From: Neptunomonas marina
GTDB lineage: Bacteria > Pseudomonadota > Gammaproteobacteria > Pseudomonadales > Balneatricaceae
Assembly (NCBI RefSeq): GCF_004005935.1
Contig: NZ_SACQ01000003.1
Coordinates: 124,001 to 188,000 of the forward strand
Direction: 5' to 3'
DNA: 64,000 bases
Part shown: one piece after another, positions 36,672-45,361 of the stretch
Layout: the number at the start of each line of letters is the position of its first letter
Position numbering within the stretch: position 1 is the first letter of the stretch
Notes under the pieces: generated by a model
The model's input: only the letters and a program-made list of their open reading frames with translations
Databases searched by the model: none
What the model was told of the DNA's origin: nothing
Position numbers and translations under genes: made by a program

Positions 36672-37529
36672 ATGAAACCGCTGTTAGATTTTGAACTGCT
36701 AAACACCTTTGCAACGGTTGTCGCCGAAGGTGGCTTTAAAGGCGCGGCTTCTAAGCTGTTCCGCTCGCAAGCGGCTATCAGCATGCAGATCAAACGATTA
36801 GAAGAGCTACTAGAAACCAGCCTTTTGCAGCGCAACAACCGCGGTATCAAACTCACCCAATCAGGCGAAACATTACTCGCATATACCGACAAATTGCTCA
36901 GCTTAAACAACGAAACCCTCAATGCGTTGAGCAAAGCGCCACTCCGGGGAGAGGTGCATTTTGGTGTTCCCACCGATTATGCGCCCTACTTTTTACGCCA
37001 TTTCATACCGCAGTTACGCCTCACGTTTCCTGAACTCGTGCCCCTCGTGACATGCGCGCGCAGCCGTGAGTTACGCAAGATGGTAACCAGAGCCGAGGTT
37101 GATATCGCTATTGTGACAGGAGAACCCACTTTGGAAGATAGCGAAACTCTCTGGTCGGAACGGCTGCTATGGCTTGGCGCCAAACACCTAGAGGTTGAGC
37201 CAAACACAGCTCTCCCCGTCGCGCTCTACGATGGTGACTGTATCCTCAGGGACATCTGCCTTAACGACCTTAAGAAACGTGAGATCAACTTTAAGCCAGT
37301 GGTAAAGAGCGCGGAGATCATCAACCTAGAGGTTGCTGTTGCAAGTGGCCTGGCGGTTAGCTTACTGCCCGAGTCGTGCCTATACACCAACCCCGAACTG
37401 CGCGAGCTACCCGGCTGGCCAGAAAGCCATGTGCTCACGGCTAACTTAATTCATACAAACTCATTACAACCCAAATCACTGAATCGCATTACAGACTGTA
37501 TCTTGAAAGCGTCGCGCTATTATCAATAG
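36672..37529 (+). CDS. LysR-family regulator (divergent from MDR gene)
   Basis: LysR-type regulator of 285 residues with helix-turn-helix EGGFKGAASKLFRSQAAISM (then QIKRLEELLETSLLQRNNRG) and an effector domain starting near LRGEVHFGVPTDYAPYFLRH. The start at 36672 is preferred because AGGG lies upstream and the product opens at the family's usual MKPLLDFELL; an ATG at 36654 adds six residues. The head-to-head layout with the MDR gene suggests local regulation. Confidence 0.85.
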   Translation: MKPLLDFELLNTFATVVAEGGFKGAASKLFRSQAAISMQIKRLEELLETSLLQRNNRGIKLTQSGETLLAYTDKLLSLNNETLNALSKAPLRGEVHFGVPTDYAPYFLRHFIPQLRLTFPELVPLVTCARSRELRKMVTRAEVDIAIVTGEPTLEDSETLWSERLLWLGAKHLEVEPNTALPVALYDGDCILRDICLNDLKKREINFKPVVKSAEIINLEVAVASGLAVSLLPESCLYTNPELRELPGWPESHVLTANLIHTNSLQPKSLNRITDCILKASRYYQ

Positions 37530-37578
37530 CGCGACTTACAAAGACGTTGTTAAAGCGTATGCTTAACCGGCTACGCAG

Positions 37579-39087
37579 CTACCCTCTGAGCTCTGCCATA
37601 ATATCCGATACATTAAACTGCTCTAAAATAGTCTTAGTATCAGGCTCGCAAGAGCCTAATTGCTCTAAGTATTGATCTTCACACGCTTTACGAAGCTTAT
37701 CCGCTGTCTTCTTGTGACCTACTTCTCGCGCCAAACTAATCATTTCGCGGTAAACGTACGGAGGGGACTGGTACTTATAGAAATGTTTCAATAGAACGCG
37801 ATAGCGGCCAGCCGATGGAGAAAGCTGATAAGCTTCTAATCGCATACTAAATGGCACATATGGAGACTTTTTCGCATATTGTAAGTTGGCTAGGGCTCCA
37901 GCCTTCTGTCGGTTTTTCAGCCTAAAGTCAGCTCTGACTGAGCGACTAAAAGGCTGATGAGATAGCGACGACTGATCGCCACCAAGAAGCCTTTCTTGCC
38001 TTAGCGCTGTATTTTCCTGCATCACCCGCATTACCGCTTGCTAAAGCAAGCCTAGCCAGCTTTGCGTTTTCAATCGCATCATAGATACGTTGAGTCGTTC
38101 TGCGTTTTTTTAGCGCTCTCCATTGTGCGCTTTCACCTCTTAATTTCGAAGCTCTTATGCCCAGGCGTTGGAAATACTTCAAGCTTGCAAGCTTATATGA
38201 CCTCAAACTATCTTCGCGTACATCAGCTGGTGGATGATCTTCTGAAAAAAGACGTGAAAGGCTACGAACCATCTCAGTACTGGCGATTTTGAACTTATCG
38301 GTCAATGAACTATTTTCTATTAATGACTCCAACTCAGCCTTTCGCTCTGCTTCCAAGTCATGCTCACTCTTTTCCAGGATATTAAAAAACTCGCTAAACC
38401 CACCTGTACTGTATCCTGCTCGCTGCATTAAATCGTATGCAAGCATATCTGCTTCTAGCTCTTGTGAACGCTGCCAAGTAGGGTTAATGAAACCCTCAGT
38501 TAAAAAGATGAGTTGAAATAGCGCATCACGCTTAAGACTATACTCTTGCGATGTCGTCTGCTTGTCACGCAAGCTTCGTTCAATACTGTACTTAAGTGAC
38601 ATGATGCGGTTTTTAATTTTGAACAGCCGTTTTTGGTACGCAAGGTAGCGGTCGGAATAGTGATGCCCTAGAAGAAGATGAGCGTACTCATGCGCAACGA
38701 TTGCTACGAAAGAGGCTTCATTTTCGAGTTGTACTAGCGCTCCATAGTTTATGTAGATATTACCATCTGCATGCGCCCTAGCATTTATTGCTCGTGAGGG
38801 AATTAAATATGCTTTCCCTTCTATATTGAAGCCCGATGCTTTCTTTATATGACTAAGAATATTATTGACGTACTGCTCGGCTTGCCGATCTCGAATAAAA
38901 CCTCGGCTTTCATCCATGGTATAGTAAAAATCAGCCTTAACTCCGCGCCTAACAATTGAGTCCTCATCAAACTCAGGATTGACTTTTTCTATCAACGGCT
39001 GATCAAAATCATTCCCACCTGAAAATGAGTCAAGTCCAGCACAACCGCTTAAAGTTAAAAAAGCACAAGGTAAGCTAACTTATACAT
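37579..39087 (-). pseudogene. M48-family metalloprotease lipoprotein, two frameshifts
   Basis: Read across three frames this is a lipoprotein metalloprotease of about 485 residues. The start ATG at 39087 (AGGTGA upstream) encodes MYKLAYLVLF. One missing base in the six-T coding run (A6 at 39057-39062) then breaks the frame; restoring it yields LTLSGCAGLDS, a lipobox. The main frame (stop at 37946) carries the zinc site HEYAHLLLGHH and ELEADMLAYDLM. A second shift between about 37955 and 38031 is needed to reach the C-terminal helical domain ending at 37579. Length and layout recall BepA-type periplasmic proteases. It is third in an operon with the genes at 39091 and 39453. True decay, phase variation or sequence error cannot be separated here. 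Confidence 0.7.
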
Positions 39088-39090
39088 ATC

Positions 39091-39456
39091 TTAATTCACC
39101 TTTTTGCAGTTATTGCTACCAGCTCCACGGGAACTACCCGACATAGAATACTTAATATCTGTCTCACAGACGCCTCTATCGAGGTCATAATTTTTATTAA
39201 CCTTTACAAAAATACCGTCAACAATATAGGTATTATCTTTATATTCAAATCGGTACCTACCATCGTTATAGTCGTGCTGAACAGCTATGGGAACTTGCCA
39301 ATCCGAAACATCAATAAACTTCACCTCGGATGTTTTAAAATCTGTCAGCGCAACTTCATGACCATAAAACTCACCTATTTCCAGCTTTTTAGATTCCGCG
39401 TAAGACACGTTAAGAAAAGAAGAAAAAAGCAATACAACTATACTTAAAAACCTCAT
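39091..39456 (-). CDS. Small secreted protein in CHASE2/M48 operon
   Basis: The 121-residue protein has a signal peptide (MRFLSIVVLLFSSFLNVSYA) and a mature domain with predicted beta strands (EFYGHEVALTDFKTSEVKFI; GRYRFEYKDNTYIVDGIFV) and two Cys residues near the C-terminus (RGVCETD and SNNCKK) that could form a disulfide. I do not recognise the family. Its ATG overlaps the CHASE2 stop by 4 bases, and the M48 start codon follows its stop within 3 bases, so the three are translationally coupled and likely act together in the envelope. Confidence 0.7.
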   Translation of the reverse strand: MRFLSIVVLLFSSFLNVSYAESKKLEIGEFYGHEVALTDFKTSEVKFIDVSDWQVPIAVQHDYNDGRYRFEYKDNTYIVDGIFVKVNKNYDLDRGVCETDIKYSMSGSSRGAGSNNCKKVN

Positions 39457-40991
39457 ACCACCCCCTTCAGCAGGTAATTTTTGTATTTATTAAATATTGG
39501 AAATACATCCATACTCCCAAAAAAAACACCAAGCATGATTAAGCCAAAATATCCAACCCAAAATGATGGCGGCAAGTTAAGCACTTCAGAATTTATATAA
39601 ATCGCGACAAAAACAAAGATCAGCGAAAAGGGCAAATATATATATTTCAATACCACATAAACAAAGAGCCCTATAAATCGCTTGGGCAATGATCCTCGGC
39701 TTCTAACTAAAACTGCCTTTCCTAAACGCTCTCTTGGTAGCATCGCAGCGCCAGCAGCCGTTGCAGAGAGTAAAAAAATAATTGCGTATTGAAGCAAATC
39801 GCCCTGATCAGATCTTGTGCGTGATTTTACGCTATCACCAAAAGAAACTAGGTTATCGAACGCCATAGCGTGATAGTAAACACCTGGCCTAACCTGTCGG
39901 TTTGATGTAAATACAAAATCATCTACGCCATCAATTTTCGCACCTAAGAAGATAATCCTATCCTTTATTTTCTGGGTTAGCCGTTCGATTTCAGCATAAT
40001 TATGCTGTTTACTCTCTTTACTACTTCCTATCCGAATTTTCTCATCCTGAACTTCTGGTAAAGGGTTTAAAATATCTTCGATAAAAACTGTAGTCGCGTA
40101 TGGTCTTTTGTAGCGGACATCGAGTAACCCTTGGGCAATAAAATCTAAGCTACCTAACGGCTTTTCCGGAGACATCCAGTAGTTATCTGGATTATCCTGA
40201 ACACCCCATACTAAATCGATCTGTTTAATGCTTGGCTTTAAACACTGTTCCTGTTGAACGGAGTGCTTTTTCCACACTTCACAAAGTGCAAGCGCAGCAG
40301 ACTTTAACCTCGATGAGTCGTTTATTTTTTTTGATTTTTCGAACAAAGGATATGAGCGTGCGATGAAGTCACCGGGATCTAAGTCCACTCCGACTGAAAC
40401 GGGTGTTAAATAATCACGGATGTTGCTTGGTAAGCGGCACCATTGATCACGGTTATCGACACTTGTAAAAAGCTGGATACCACTCTCTTTTAGCTTTGCG
40501 AGTACAAGCGATAGCTTTGTGGTAGCCGTTGTATTCTGAGGGGTATCTTGATCAGAACAAAGAGAAGAGGATGGATCGTACGCTATTTCACCTTTTTTCA
40601 TCATGCTAATCCAGTGAATATCGATGAAAATAGCTCGCGGTTTCATAGCCCATAAGTTCATAAGAACACGCGCATAACTGTCAGGAGACAGTGGCCACCC
40701 CTCGGCGAACCACTTGAGAGAGTTCTCAGTGATCAGAACTACCGAGTAATGGTCACGTGCAAACTGACTGGTATCTGATGACGTAATTTTTGGGTAATTA
40801 AACTCTGCTACCCAAGTTGTGAAGAGGTCCTGTGAGTAACGATCAATAACATCACTCAACCCGAAAGGAGATAAATTAAGTACAGAAAAGCTAAGCACAC
40901 TGATAAGTGAGACCTTAGCTAAGAAACGAAAAACTTTATTATTTAACTGCTTTGATTTAAACCAAAGCAGCGAGTTTCCCTTACTCTTCAT
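39453..40991 (-). CDS. CHASE2-domain membrane protein without output domain
   Basis: About 512 residues: an N-terminal transmembrane helix, a large extracytoplasmic CHASE2 domain (VVLITENSLKWFAEGWPLSPDSYARVL with KPRAIFIDIHW; later KDRIIFLGAKIDGVDDFVFT), and three C-terminal helices (YAIIFLLSATAAGAAML; KYIYLPFSLIFVFVAIYI; FWVGYFGLIMLGVFFGSMDV). CHASE2 proteins usually end in a kinase or cyclase; here the chain stops soon after the last helix. The start is uncertain: ATG 40991, or GTG 41030 giving 525 residues. It is first in the operon with the small secreted protein and the M48 protease. The region is AT-rich compared with its neighbours. Confidence 0.78.
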   Translation of the reverse strand: MKSKGNSLLWFKSKQLNNKVFRFLAKVSLISVLSFSVLNLSPFGLSDVIDRYSQDLFTTWVAEFNYPKITSSDTSQFARDHYSVVLITENSLKWFAEGWPLSPDSYARVLMNLWAMKPRAIFIDIHWISMMKKGEIAYDPSSSLCSDQDTPQNTTATTKLSLVLAKLKESGIQLFTSVDNRDQWCRLPSNIRDYLTPVSVGVDLDPGDFIARSYPLFEKSKKINDSSRLKSAALALCEVWKKHSVQQEQCLKPSIKQIDLVWGVQDNPDNYWMSPEKPLGSLDFIAQGLLDVRYKRPYATTVFIEDILNPLPEVQDEKIRIGSSKESKQHNYAEIERLTQKIKDRIIFLGAKIDGVDDFVFTSNRQVRPGVYYHAMAFDNLVSFGDSVKSRTRSDQGDLLQYAIIFLLSATAAGAAMLPRERLGKAVLVRSRGSLPKRFIGLFVYVVLKYIYLPFSLIFVFVAIYINSEVLNLPPSFWVGYFGLIMLGVFFGSMDVFPIFNKYKNYLLKGVV

Positions 40992-41402
40992 CGCCCTAAA
41001 AAAGCCCTTTCTGTAGCATTTTAAAAACACAACATGGCAACCATAAGCACCATATCAAAGCCAGATGAGTTTTGAAACCTAGCCTTTGTCTTAATACTCA
41101 CAAGACGATTTTTAGCTGAGTAGAGAGGTTAGATCTAACAGGACTTTAGTCTAAAAGATAATTCGATTTTGTAATATTTGAGAAAGAGCAAATAATATTA
41201 TTAACCAAAATATAAAACTAATATTGAGTTTCATATGTAGATTAAATAGATAATCCCAAGCTATTGTTTATAAGGAAAATTATTTCGAACTGGTTCCAGC
41301 CCTTACACTATATGTGATCATGCAACTCTTATGCACATAGCTTTCAAGCCCGCATACGACAAAGGCTACCGCAACTTAGAGCAGCCTTTGTAGACAAAGC
41401 AC
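40992..41402. other. AT-rich intergenic region upstream of the CHASE2 operon
   Basis: About 410 bases without a convincing gene. It should hold the CHASE2 operon promoter. At 41360-41390 there is a hairpin, CAAAGGCT / AGCCTTTG with a 15-base loop, beyond the stop of the thioredoxin gene; lacking a T-run, it is at most a weak terminator. The rest is AT-rich and I see no repeat or RNA gene in it. Confidence 0.4.
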
Positions 41403-41633
41403 CTAAATCAAAGCAGCAATCTCTTCGCTGTTAGCAACATGCCCCTCCAGAACGATCTCGTCGTCAATCGCTAACGCGGGTGTCCTTAAAATACCCGCAT
41501 CGATAATGGCACTCATTTCAGTGATTTTTTCAATCACACACTCAACGCCTTTCATCTGTGCAGCGTTCTGGGTGTTCTCACATAGCTGCTCGCACTTTGC
41601 ACAACCACTGCCATAGACGGTGAATTTCATCAT
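41403..41633 (-). CDS. Thioredoxin-like small redox-active disulfide protein
   Basis: A 76-residue thioredoxin-fold protein with the active site GSGCAKC (Cys11 and Cys14) plus Cys18, and the cis-Pro segment RTPALAIDDEIVLEG. This is the 'redox-active disulfide protein 2' type, usually encoded beside YraQ/ArsP-like permeases. It follows the permease gene after 16 bases and is probably co-transcribed with it. It may deliver or reduce a thiol-reactive metal substrate; that is inference from the pairing. Confidence 0.87.
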   Translation of the reverse strand: MMKFTVYGSGCAKCEQLCENTQNAAQMKGVECVIEKITEMSAIIDAGILRTPALAIDDEIVLEGHVANSEEIAALI

Positions 41634-41649
41634 TTATCTCCTTAGATCA

Positions 41650-42969
41650 TTACCAAAAATTGCCATAGATCAGCCCAGCAGCCGTTGCCATAACAACCAC
41701 CAAAGCGCAGTAAATCAGGGTTTTCTTCGTACCTAAAATGGTGCGGATCACCAACATGTTCGGGAGTGATAACGCAGGACCTGCCAGCAGTAACGCCAGC
41801 GCCGGGCCTTTGCCCATACCAGCACCAAGCAGCGCCTCAACAATCGGGACTTCAGTTAAGGTAGAGAAGTACATCAGCGCACCCAGCAATGCCGCAACAA
41901 CCGTAGACGCCAAGCCATTATCACCCACGGCTGCCGCTACCCAGCTTGCCGGAATAATGCCCTCGCTTTCGGGGCGGCCTAATGCAAATCCAGCGATAAA
42001 CACGCCGCCCAGCAACAACGGCAAGATCTGCTTAGCAAACCCCCAGCTCTCGCTGGCCCAGAGCTTGTCGGAATCTCGCTGAGACGCGATCAACAACAAG
42101 CCAGACACTGCAAGAAAAACCGGTAGCTCAGGTGTATGCGGAAAAAAAGCCGCCGCGGCTGCAATCGCACCGATCAACCAAGCCAACGCTTTAATAGACC
42201 AACCCCACTGCCAAACTAACAAGCCAGCTAACATCAAACCGAGACACGCGGTGATCCCCCACTTAATTTCGTAGATAGCTAGCCAAATACCCGTTTGTGC
42301 TGCTGGCCAATTAGCAAACACCAACACACCGACAAGCAGAGCGAACAGCGCAGCAATAACACTGGTCGGTTTCTCGCCTTGCCCACCACCAAAACCACGT
42401 GTTGACCCTTGCGCACGCAGTGCCTCTTCGCTGCGGTAGATAAGATGCATCAAAGCACCGATTAACAGCGCAAAGAGCACAGCACCTAACGCCCGCGCAA
42501 TGCCCATCTCGACACCTAGAATTTTTGCCGTGACCACTACCGCCATTACATTGATAGCGGGGCCTGCATATAAAAATGCGATGGCTGCCCCTAACCCTGC
42601 GCCACGCTTATAGATACCCCCAAACAACGGCAATACAGTACAGGAGCATACCGCGAGCAGCATTCCAGACATGGATGCCACTCCCAACGCAACCGGTTTC
42701 GGGGATGCAGGCCCAAGGTATCGCATAACCGCCCCTTGGCTCATGAATGCCGCCATAGCGCCTGCGATCACAAAGGCTGGTAGCAAACAGAGCACCACAT
42801 GCTCTCTTGCATACCAGTGAGTTAACTGAATCGCCTCAAGAACGGCGTTATCGAAGCGCGCCTGTCCGATAGGTAGAAAATAGATGGCAAGAAACGCAAG
42901 TAGCATAAAGAACATTACGTTAACTTCATGCCGCGTACGCTGATACTGCTCAATTAGCGCGTGGTACAC
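41650..42969 (-). CDS. ArsP/YraQ-type two-cluster membrane permease
   Basis: Inner-membrane permease of 439 residues with roughly ten helices. The conserved AVCSCTVLPLFGGIYKRGAG (Cys108, Cys110) and the later repeat-like LTEVPIVEALLGAGMGKGPAL with LLAGPALSLPNML are signatures of the DUF318/ArsP_1 permease family, members of which export methylated arsenicals or have unknown substrates. It lies between a SigZ-like sigma gene (upstream) and the thioredoxin gene (downstream), all on the minus strand. It is separate from the arsenic operon at 46-51 kb. Confidence 0.85.
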   Translation of the reverse strand: MYHALIEQYQRTRHEVNVMFFMLLAFLAIYFLPIGQARFDNAVLEAIQLTHWYAREHVVLCLLPAFVIAGAMAAFMSQGAVMRYLGPASPKPVALGVASMSGMLLAVCSCTVLPLFGGIYKRGAGLGAAIAFLYAGPAINVMAVVVTAKILGVEMGIARALGAVLFALLIGALMHLIYRSEEALRAQGSTRGFGGGQGEKPTSVIAALFALLVGVLVFANWPAAQTGIWLAIYEIKWGITACLGLMLAGLLVWQWGWSIKALAWLIGAIAAAAAFFPHTPELPVFLAVSGLLLIASQRDSDKLWASESWGFAKQILPLLLGGVFIAGFALGRPESEGIIPASWVAAAVGDNGLASTVVAALLGALMYFSTLTEVPIVEALLGAGMGKGPALALLLAGPALSLPNMLVIRTILGTKKTLIYCALVVVMATAAGLIYGNFW

Positions 42970-43045
42970 CTGATGACTCCTTTGTTAAAAACACTCTCCC
43001 CTAAGGAGACGAAGGAGCCACAAAAAGGATACTAACTATTACAAA

Positions 43046-43609
43046 TTAATTTCGAGGAACGTGGCAACACACTCGGCCACTCTCATCATAACGAACTTGG
43101 CAGTTTTGCTGGATGGACTTACGCAAGTGCTGGCGCGCACGTCGTAATCGAGCTTTAGTGGCAACCAAAGTTAACCCATAACGAGATGCAAAATCCGCCT
43201 GCCGCATTCCGTAAACATCGCAGGCTTCGATGATAGTTCGCTCAGCCTCGGGGAGTTCTTGTAAATTACGTACAAGACACGCTTCTAAGTTAGCGACCGG
43301 GTCCTTTGTGAGAGAGGGACTCTGGATTTCGTCCGACAGAGGGTCATGTGATTTATGTGTTCTGTAACGATCTGTTAACGCATTACGAGCGACCCGGAAT
43401 AGCCAAGCGCGGGGCTGCTGAACCTGCACGAGCTGCTCGGCATGGCGCAACAACTTGATGAACAATTCCTGCATTACGTCATCAAGGTCATCCGCTTGGG
43501 GAAGCTGGCGCTGTAAGAAAGCGCGTAACTCTGCCTCGTGCTGGCTCCAGAGCGTGAACGCCTTACTGGCATCAAGATCAGGATTTTGAAAGGGAAATGT
43601 CTTACGCAT
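43046..43609 (-). CDS. SigZ-like ECF RNA polymerase sigma factor with Cys-rich tail
   Basis: Extracytoplasmic-function sigma factor of 187 residues: region 2 contains DDVMQELFIKLLRHAEQL and PRAWLFRVARNALTDRYRTH, and region 4 contains EAERTIIEACDVYGMRQADF and LVATKARLRRARQHLRKSI. The C-terminal tail has Cys170, Cys181 and Cys182 (NCQVRYDESGRVCCHVP), as in SigZ-type factors, and could bind metal or sense thiol stress. No anti-sigma gene is adjacent. It lies 76 bases upstream of the permease gene in the same direction, so it probably heads that operon. Confidence 0.87.
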   Translation of the reverse strand: MRKTFPFQNPDLDASKAFTLWSQHEAELRAFLQRQLPQADDLDDVMQELFIKLLRHAEQLVQVQQPRAWLFRVARNALTDRYRTHKSHDPLSDEIQSPSLTKDPVANLEACLVRNLQELPEAERTIIEACDVYGMRQADFASRYGLTLVATKARLRRARQHLRKSIQQNCQVRYDESGRVCCHVPRN

Positions 43610-43768
43610 ATCACTATTATAAACGTATCAGCCAAACTAAAAACTTTTAAAGCACAGTTGCGATAGGGTTATAGCACCGATTGAACTCGCCTGCCTTAAG
43701 TCAATTAAACGCCACTCAAAGTACTGTTGGTAGTGCTTACACCGCAGCTGTTTCAATACAAATGAAAG

Positions 43769-44113
43769 TCAGTGGTTCTTATCGTGCTCTTCACTGCTCA
43801 ATAGCCACAGAATGTAGCCAACGATGGCCAACACCGGAAAGCCAAATTGCCCGAATAACTTTACCCCCGTGTAGCCAAACAACCACCACACAGCGGGGAT
43901 AGTCAGCAGTGCTAAAACCACTGCAATATAGATAAAGCGAGGGATATGCCAACGGATCGATGCAGCGGGATACTGACTATGACTGAAGGCCCACTGGCGC
44001 CAAACGGTGAACACAAAGATTATCGCAAAGCATAACGCTACAACGGCTAACCAATCTACTAGCGCTAAGCTCTGCAAGCTACAGTTCGGGTGACAAGCAA
44101 ATAGGCTACCCAT
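43769..44113 (-). CDS. Small three-helix membrane protein, unknown function
   Basis: A 114-residue predicted inner-membrane protein with three hydrophobic segments (LALVDWLAVVALCFAIIFVF, FIYIAVVLALLTIPAVWWLF and FGFPVLAIVGYILWLL), two N-terminal Cys residues (CHPNC) and a charged His-containing C-terminus. An AAGGA site lies 9 bases before the ATG. It is on the minus strand upstream of the sigma gene, with about 160 bases between. I do not recognise a family. Confidence 0.65.
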   Translation of the reverse strand: MGSLFACHPNCSLQSLALVDWLAVVALCFAIIFVFTVWRQWAFSHSQYPAASIRWHIPRFIYIAVVLALLTIPAVWWLFGYTGVKLFGQFGFPVLAIVGYILWLLSSEEHDKNH

Positions 44114-44268
44114 TCTAATTAGTCCTTTTTAGCGGCAACCGGCAAAGCAGTTGAACAGTTAAAGCCGCGCTACCCAAAGAAACACTCTCTTTGTAAGCGG
44201 AGCGGTGTTCTCTAGCACGAGCACTTAGTAACTTTTCTACTGACCGGCAGGTAAAAACCGTTCGCCTC

Positions 44269-44709
44269 TTATACGCTTAAGTAATCCCGTACCGCTCGCC
44301 AATCTGGGTACTCAGCTGAGCCAAAGTGCAGCAACTGCCCCTCGAACGCCTCTTGGCGGCGGCCCGTGACATTATCGTCGATAAGGTAATCGCCCTTAAG
44401 CAGGCTCTTATTGCGGCAGATAATCAGCCGCTCCACCATCTCCATTCCCAAATGATCGCCCACCCATACGCGCTTTTCTGTGTAGCAAAGCGGATTTTTA
44501 ACCGATGGTGCAGTCAGTATGTATGGGTCATAACGATCTGACGCGAGCAAAGCACTCACCGCTTCAATCGCACCCTCTTTTGGTGCAAGCGCCGTAAAAA
44601 ATCTATATTGAGATTGAGGAAACCTAATAGCTGGATTTAACGCTAAAGCTTGATTGAACGCTTCGGTGAAGTTACAAAGCACATCATCCATATCGATATA
44701 TACAATCAT
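44269..44709 (-). CDS. 5'(3')-deoxyribonucleotidase-like HAD phosphatase
   Basis: HAD-superfamily protein of 146 residues in the NT5C/YorS-like deoxyribonucleotidase group. Motif I is IDMDDVLCNF with nucleophile Asp6 and acid/base Asp8, motif II is ILTAPS (Thr) and motif IV is GDYLIDDN. Cytosolic members dephosphorylate nucleoside monophosphates. The gene is on its own, upstream of the HTH module and in the same orientation. Confidence 0.82.
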   Translation of the reverse strand: MIVYIDMDDVLCNFTEAFNQALALNPAIRFPQSQYRFFTALAPKEGAIEAVSALLASDRYDPYILTAPSVKNPLCYTEKRVWVGDHLGMEMVERLIICRNKSLLKGDYLIDDNVTGRRQEAFEGQLLHFGSAEYPDWRAVRDYLSV

Positions 44710-44816
44710 TCACTGCTTCCTTTTTCATTTGACTTATACCTCTCTAGCCAAGGTAATAATTACCAAAAAGCATTAGATAAACATACATCTTTTGACCGTA
44801 TTTCATTAATTAGAAT

Positions 44817-45152
44817 TCAAGTTATTCTCTTATCAACCACTTTGGAAAACTCTTTCATTTCATTCAATTTTTCATCATTAAGGCATGCCAATGGAAACAA
44901 CCGATTTAACACGAATTTTTTCTCACTAAACTCGGAATGATTATTCAAAAAGCTCAAGTAACCAAGAAGAAGTTCCACTTTAGTCGTTTTCCGAGTAAGC
45001 GACTTTTTTAATTTTTCTTCATACTTTTTGATCTCATCCTCATCGTCATAATCGTGCTCTTCCATATAAAGTTCACGAGCTAGCCGTTTTTGGGACCAAC
45101 CTAATGTCGTAAGTATTGACTTAATTTGATTCTGAACTTCGCTCGTATTCAT
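44817..45152 (-). CDS. Small XRE-like helix-turn-helix protein
   Basis: A 111-residue protein with an N-terminal helix-turn-helix, VQNQIKSILTTLGWSQKRLARELY, of the XRE/lambda-repressor type, an acidic linker (EEHDYDDEDEIKKYEEKLKK) and a C-terminal helical domain. The ATG at 45152 follows GGGGA by 5 bases. It is divergent from the microprotein gene at 45239, and the intergenic space contains an inverted repeat suited to be its operator. Low GC content suggests acquired DNA. Confidence 0.68.
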   Translation of the reverse strand: MNTSEVQNQIKSILTTLGWSQKRLARELYMEEHDYDDEDEIKKYEEKLKKSLTRKTTKVELLLGYLSFLNNHSEFSEKKFVLNRLFPLACLNDEKLNEMKEFSKVVDKRIT

Positions 45153-45183
45153 TTTTGTCCCCAAATGTCCCCGTGCTCTATTG

Positions 45184-45200
45184 TAGACTTTCCTTGTCTA
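45184..45200. promoter_or_regulatory. TAGAC-N7-GTCTA inverted repeat, candidate operator
   Basis: A perfect 5-base inverted repeat with a 7-base spacer, midway between the divergent HTH gene (start 45152) and the microprotein gene (start 45239). A related TGAGAC lies just to the right. Role as the HTH protein's operator is inferred from position and symmetry. Confidence 0.5.
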
Positions 45201-45238
45201 GTTGAGACATCAATCTTAAATTTTCAAAGGAAAGAGTT

Positions 45239-45328
45239 ATGGCTAAAAATACTCCACCAAATGGCCCAAGCACAACAGGCAAGCCCTCAGGCGGGGGCCG
45301 AGGAAACAACCCTCCTCGCTCAAAATAA
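45239..45328 (+). CDS. 29-residue Gly/Pro-rich microprotein
   Basis: A short open frame with a good ribosome-binding site (AAGGA, 8 bases before ATG). The product starts MAKNTPPNGPSTTGKPSGGG and ends RGNNPPRSK: low complexity, basic, rich in Pro, Gly, Asn and Thr, with no hydrophobic core. A transcription hairpin follows at 45336. The strong Shine-Dalgarno site, tight boundaries and flanking operator argue that it is expressed. I recall similar short PP-N-x-P...GGG-rich peptides in other gammaproteobacterial accessory regions but know no function. Confidence 0.6.
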   Translation: MAKNTPPNGPSTTGKPSGGGRGNNPPRSK

Positions 45329-45335
45329 AAACGAA

Positions 45336-45361
45336 AGTGCTAGGTATTACTGCCTAGCACT
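45336..45361. terminator. Bidirectional terminator between microprotein and Cys-rich membrane protein
   Basis: Nine-base-pair perfect stem AGTGCTAGG / CCTAGCACT with an 8-base loop. It lies between the convergent genes; the minus-strand side is followed by a T-rich tract, and the stem overlaps the last codons of the gene at 45354. Confidence 0.7.

Noticed and set aside
37579-38031. Independent 150-residue gene after the M48 frame
   Set aside because: It overlaps the M48 frame by 86 bases, lacks a ribosome-binding site and reads as the missing C-terminal domain of the protease, so a frameshift is preferred.
41650-42969. Permease as part of the arsenic operon
   Set aside because: It is more than 3 kb away, heads its own unit with a sigma factor and thioredoxin, and is separated by several unrelated genes and terminators.
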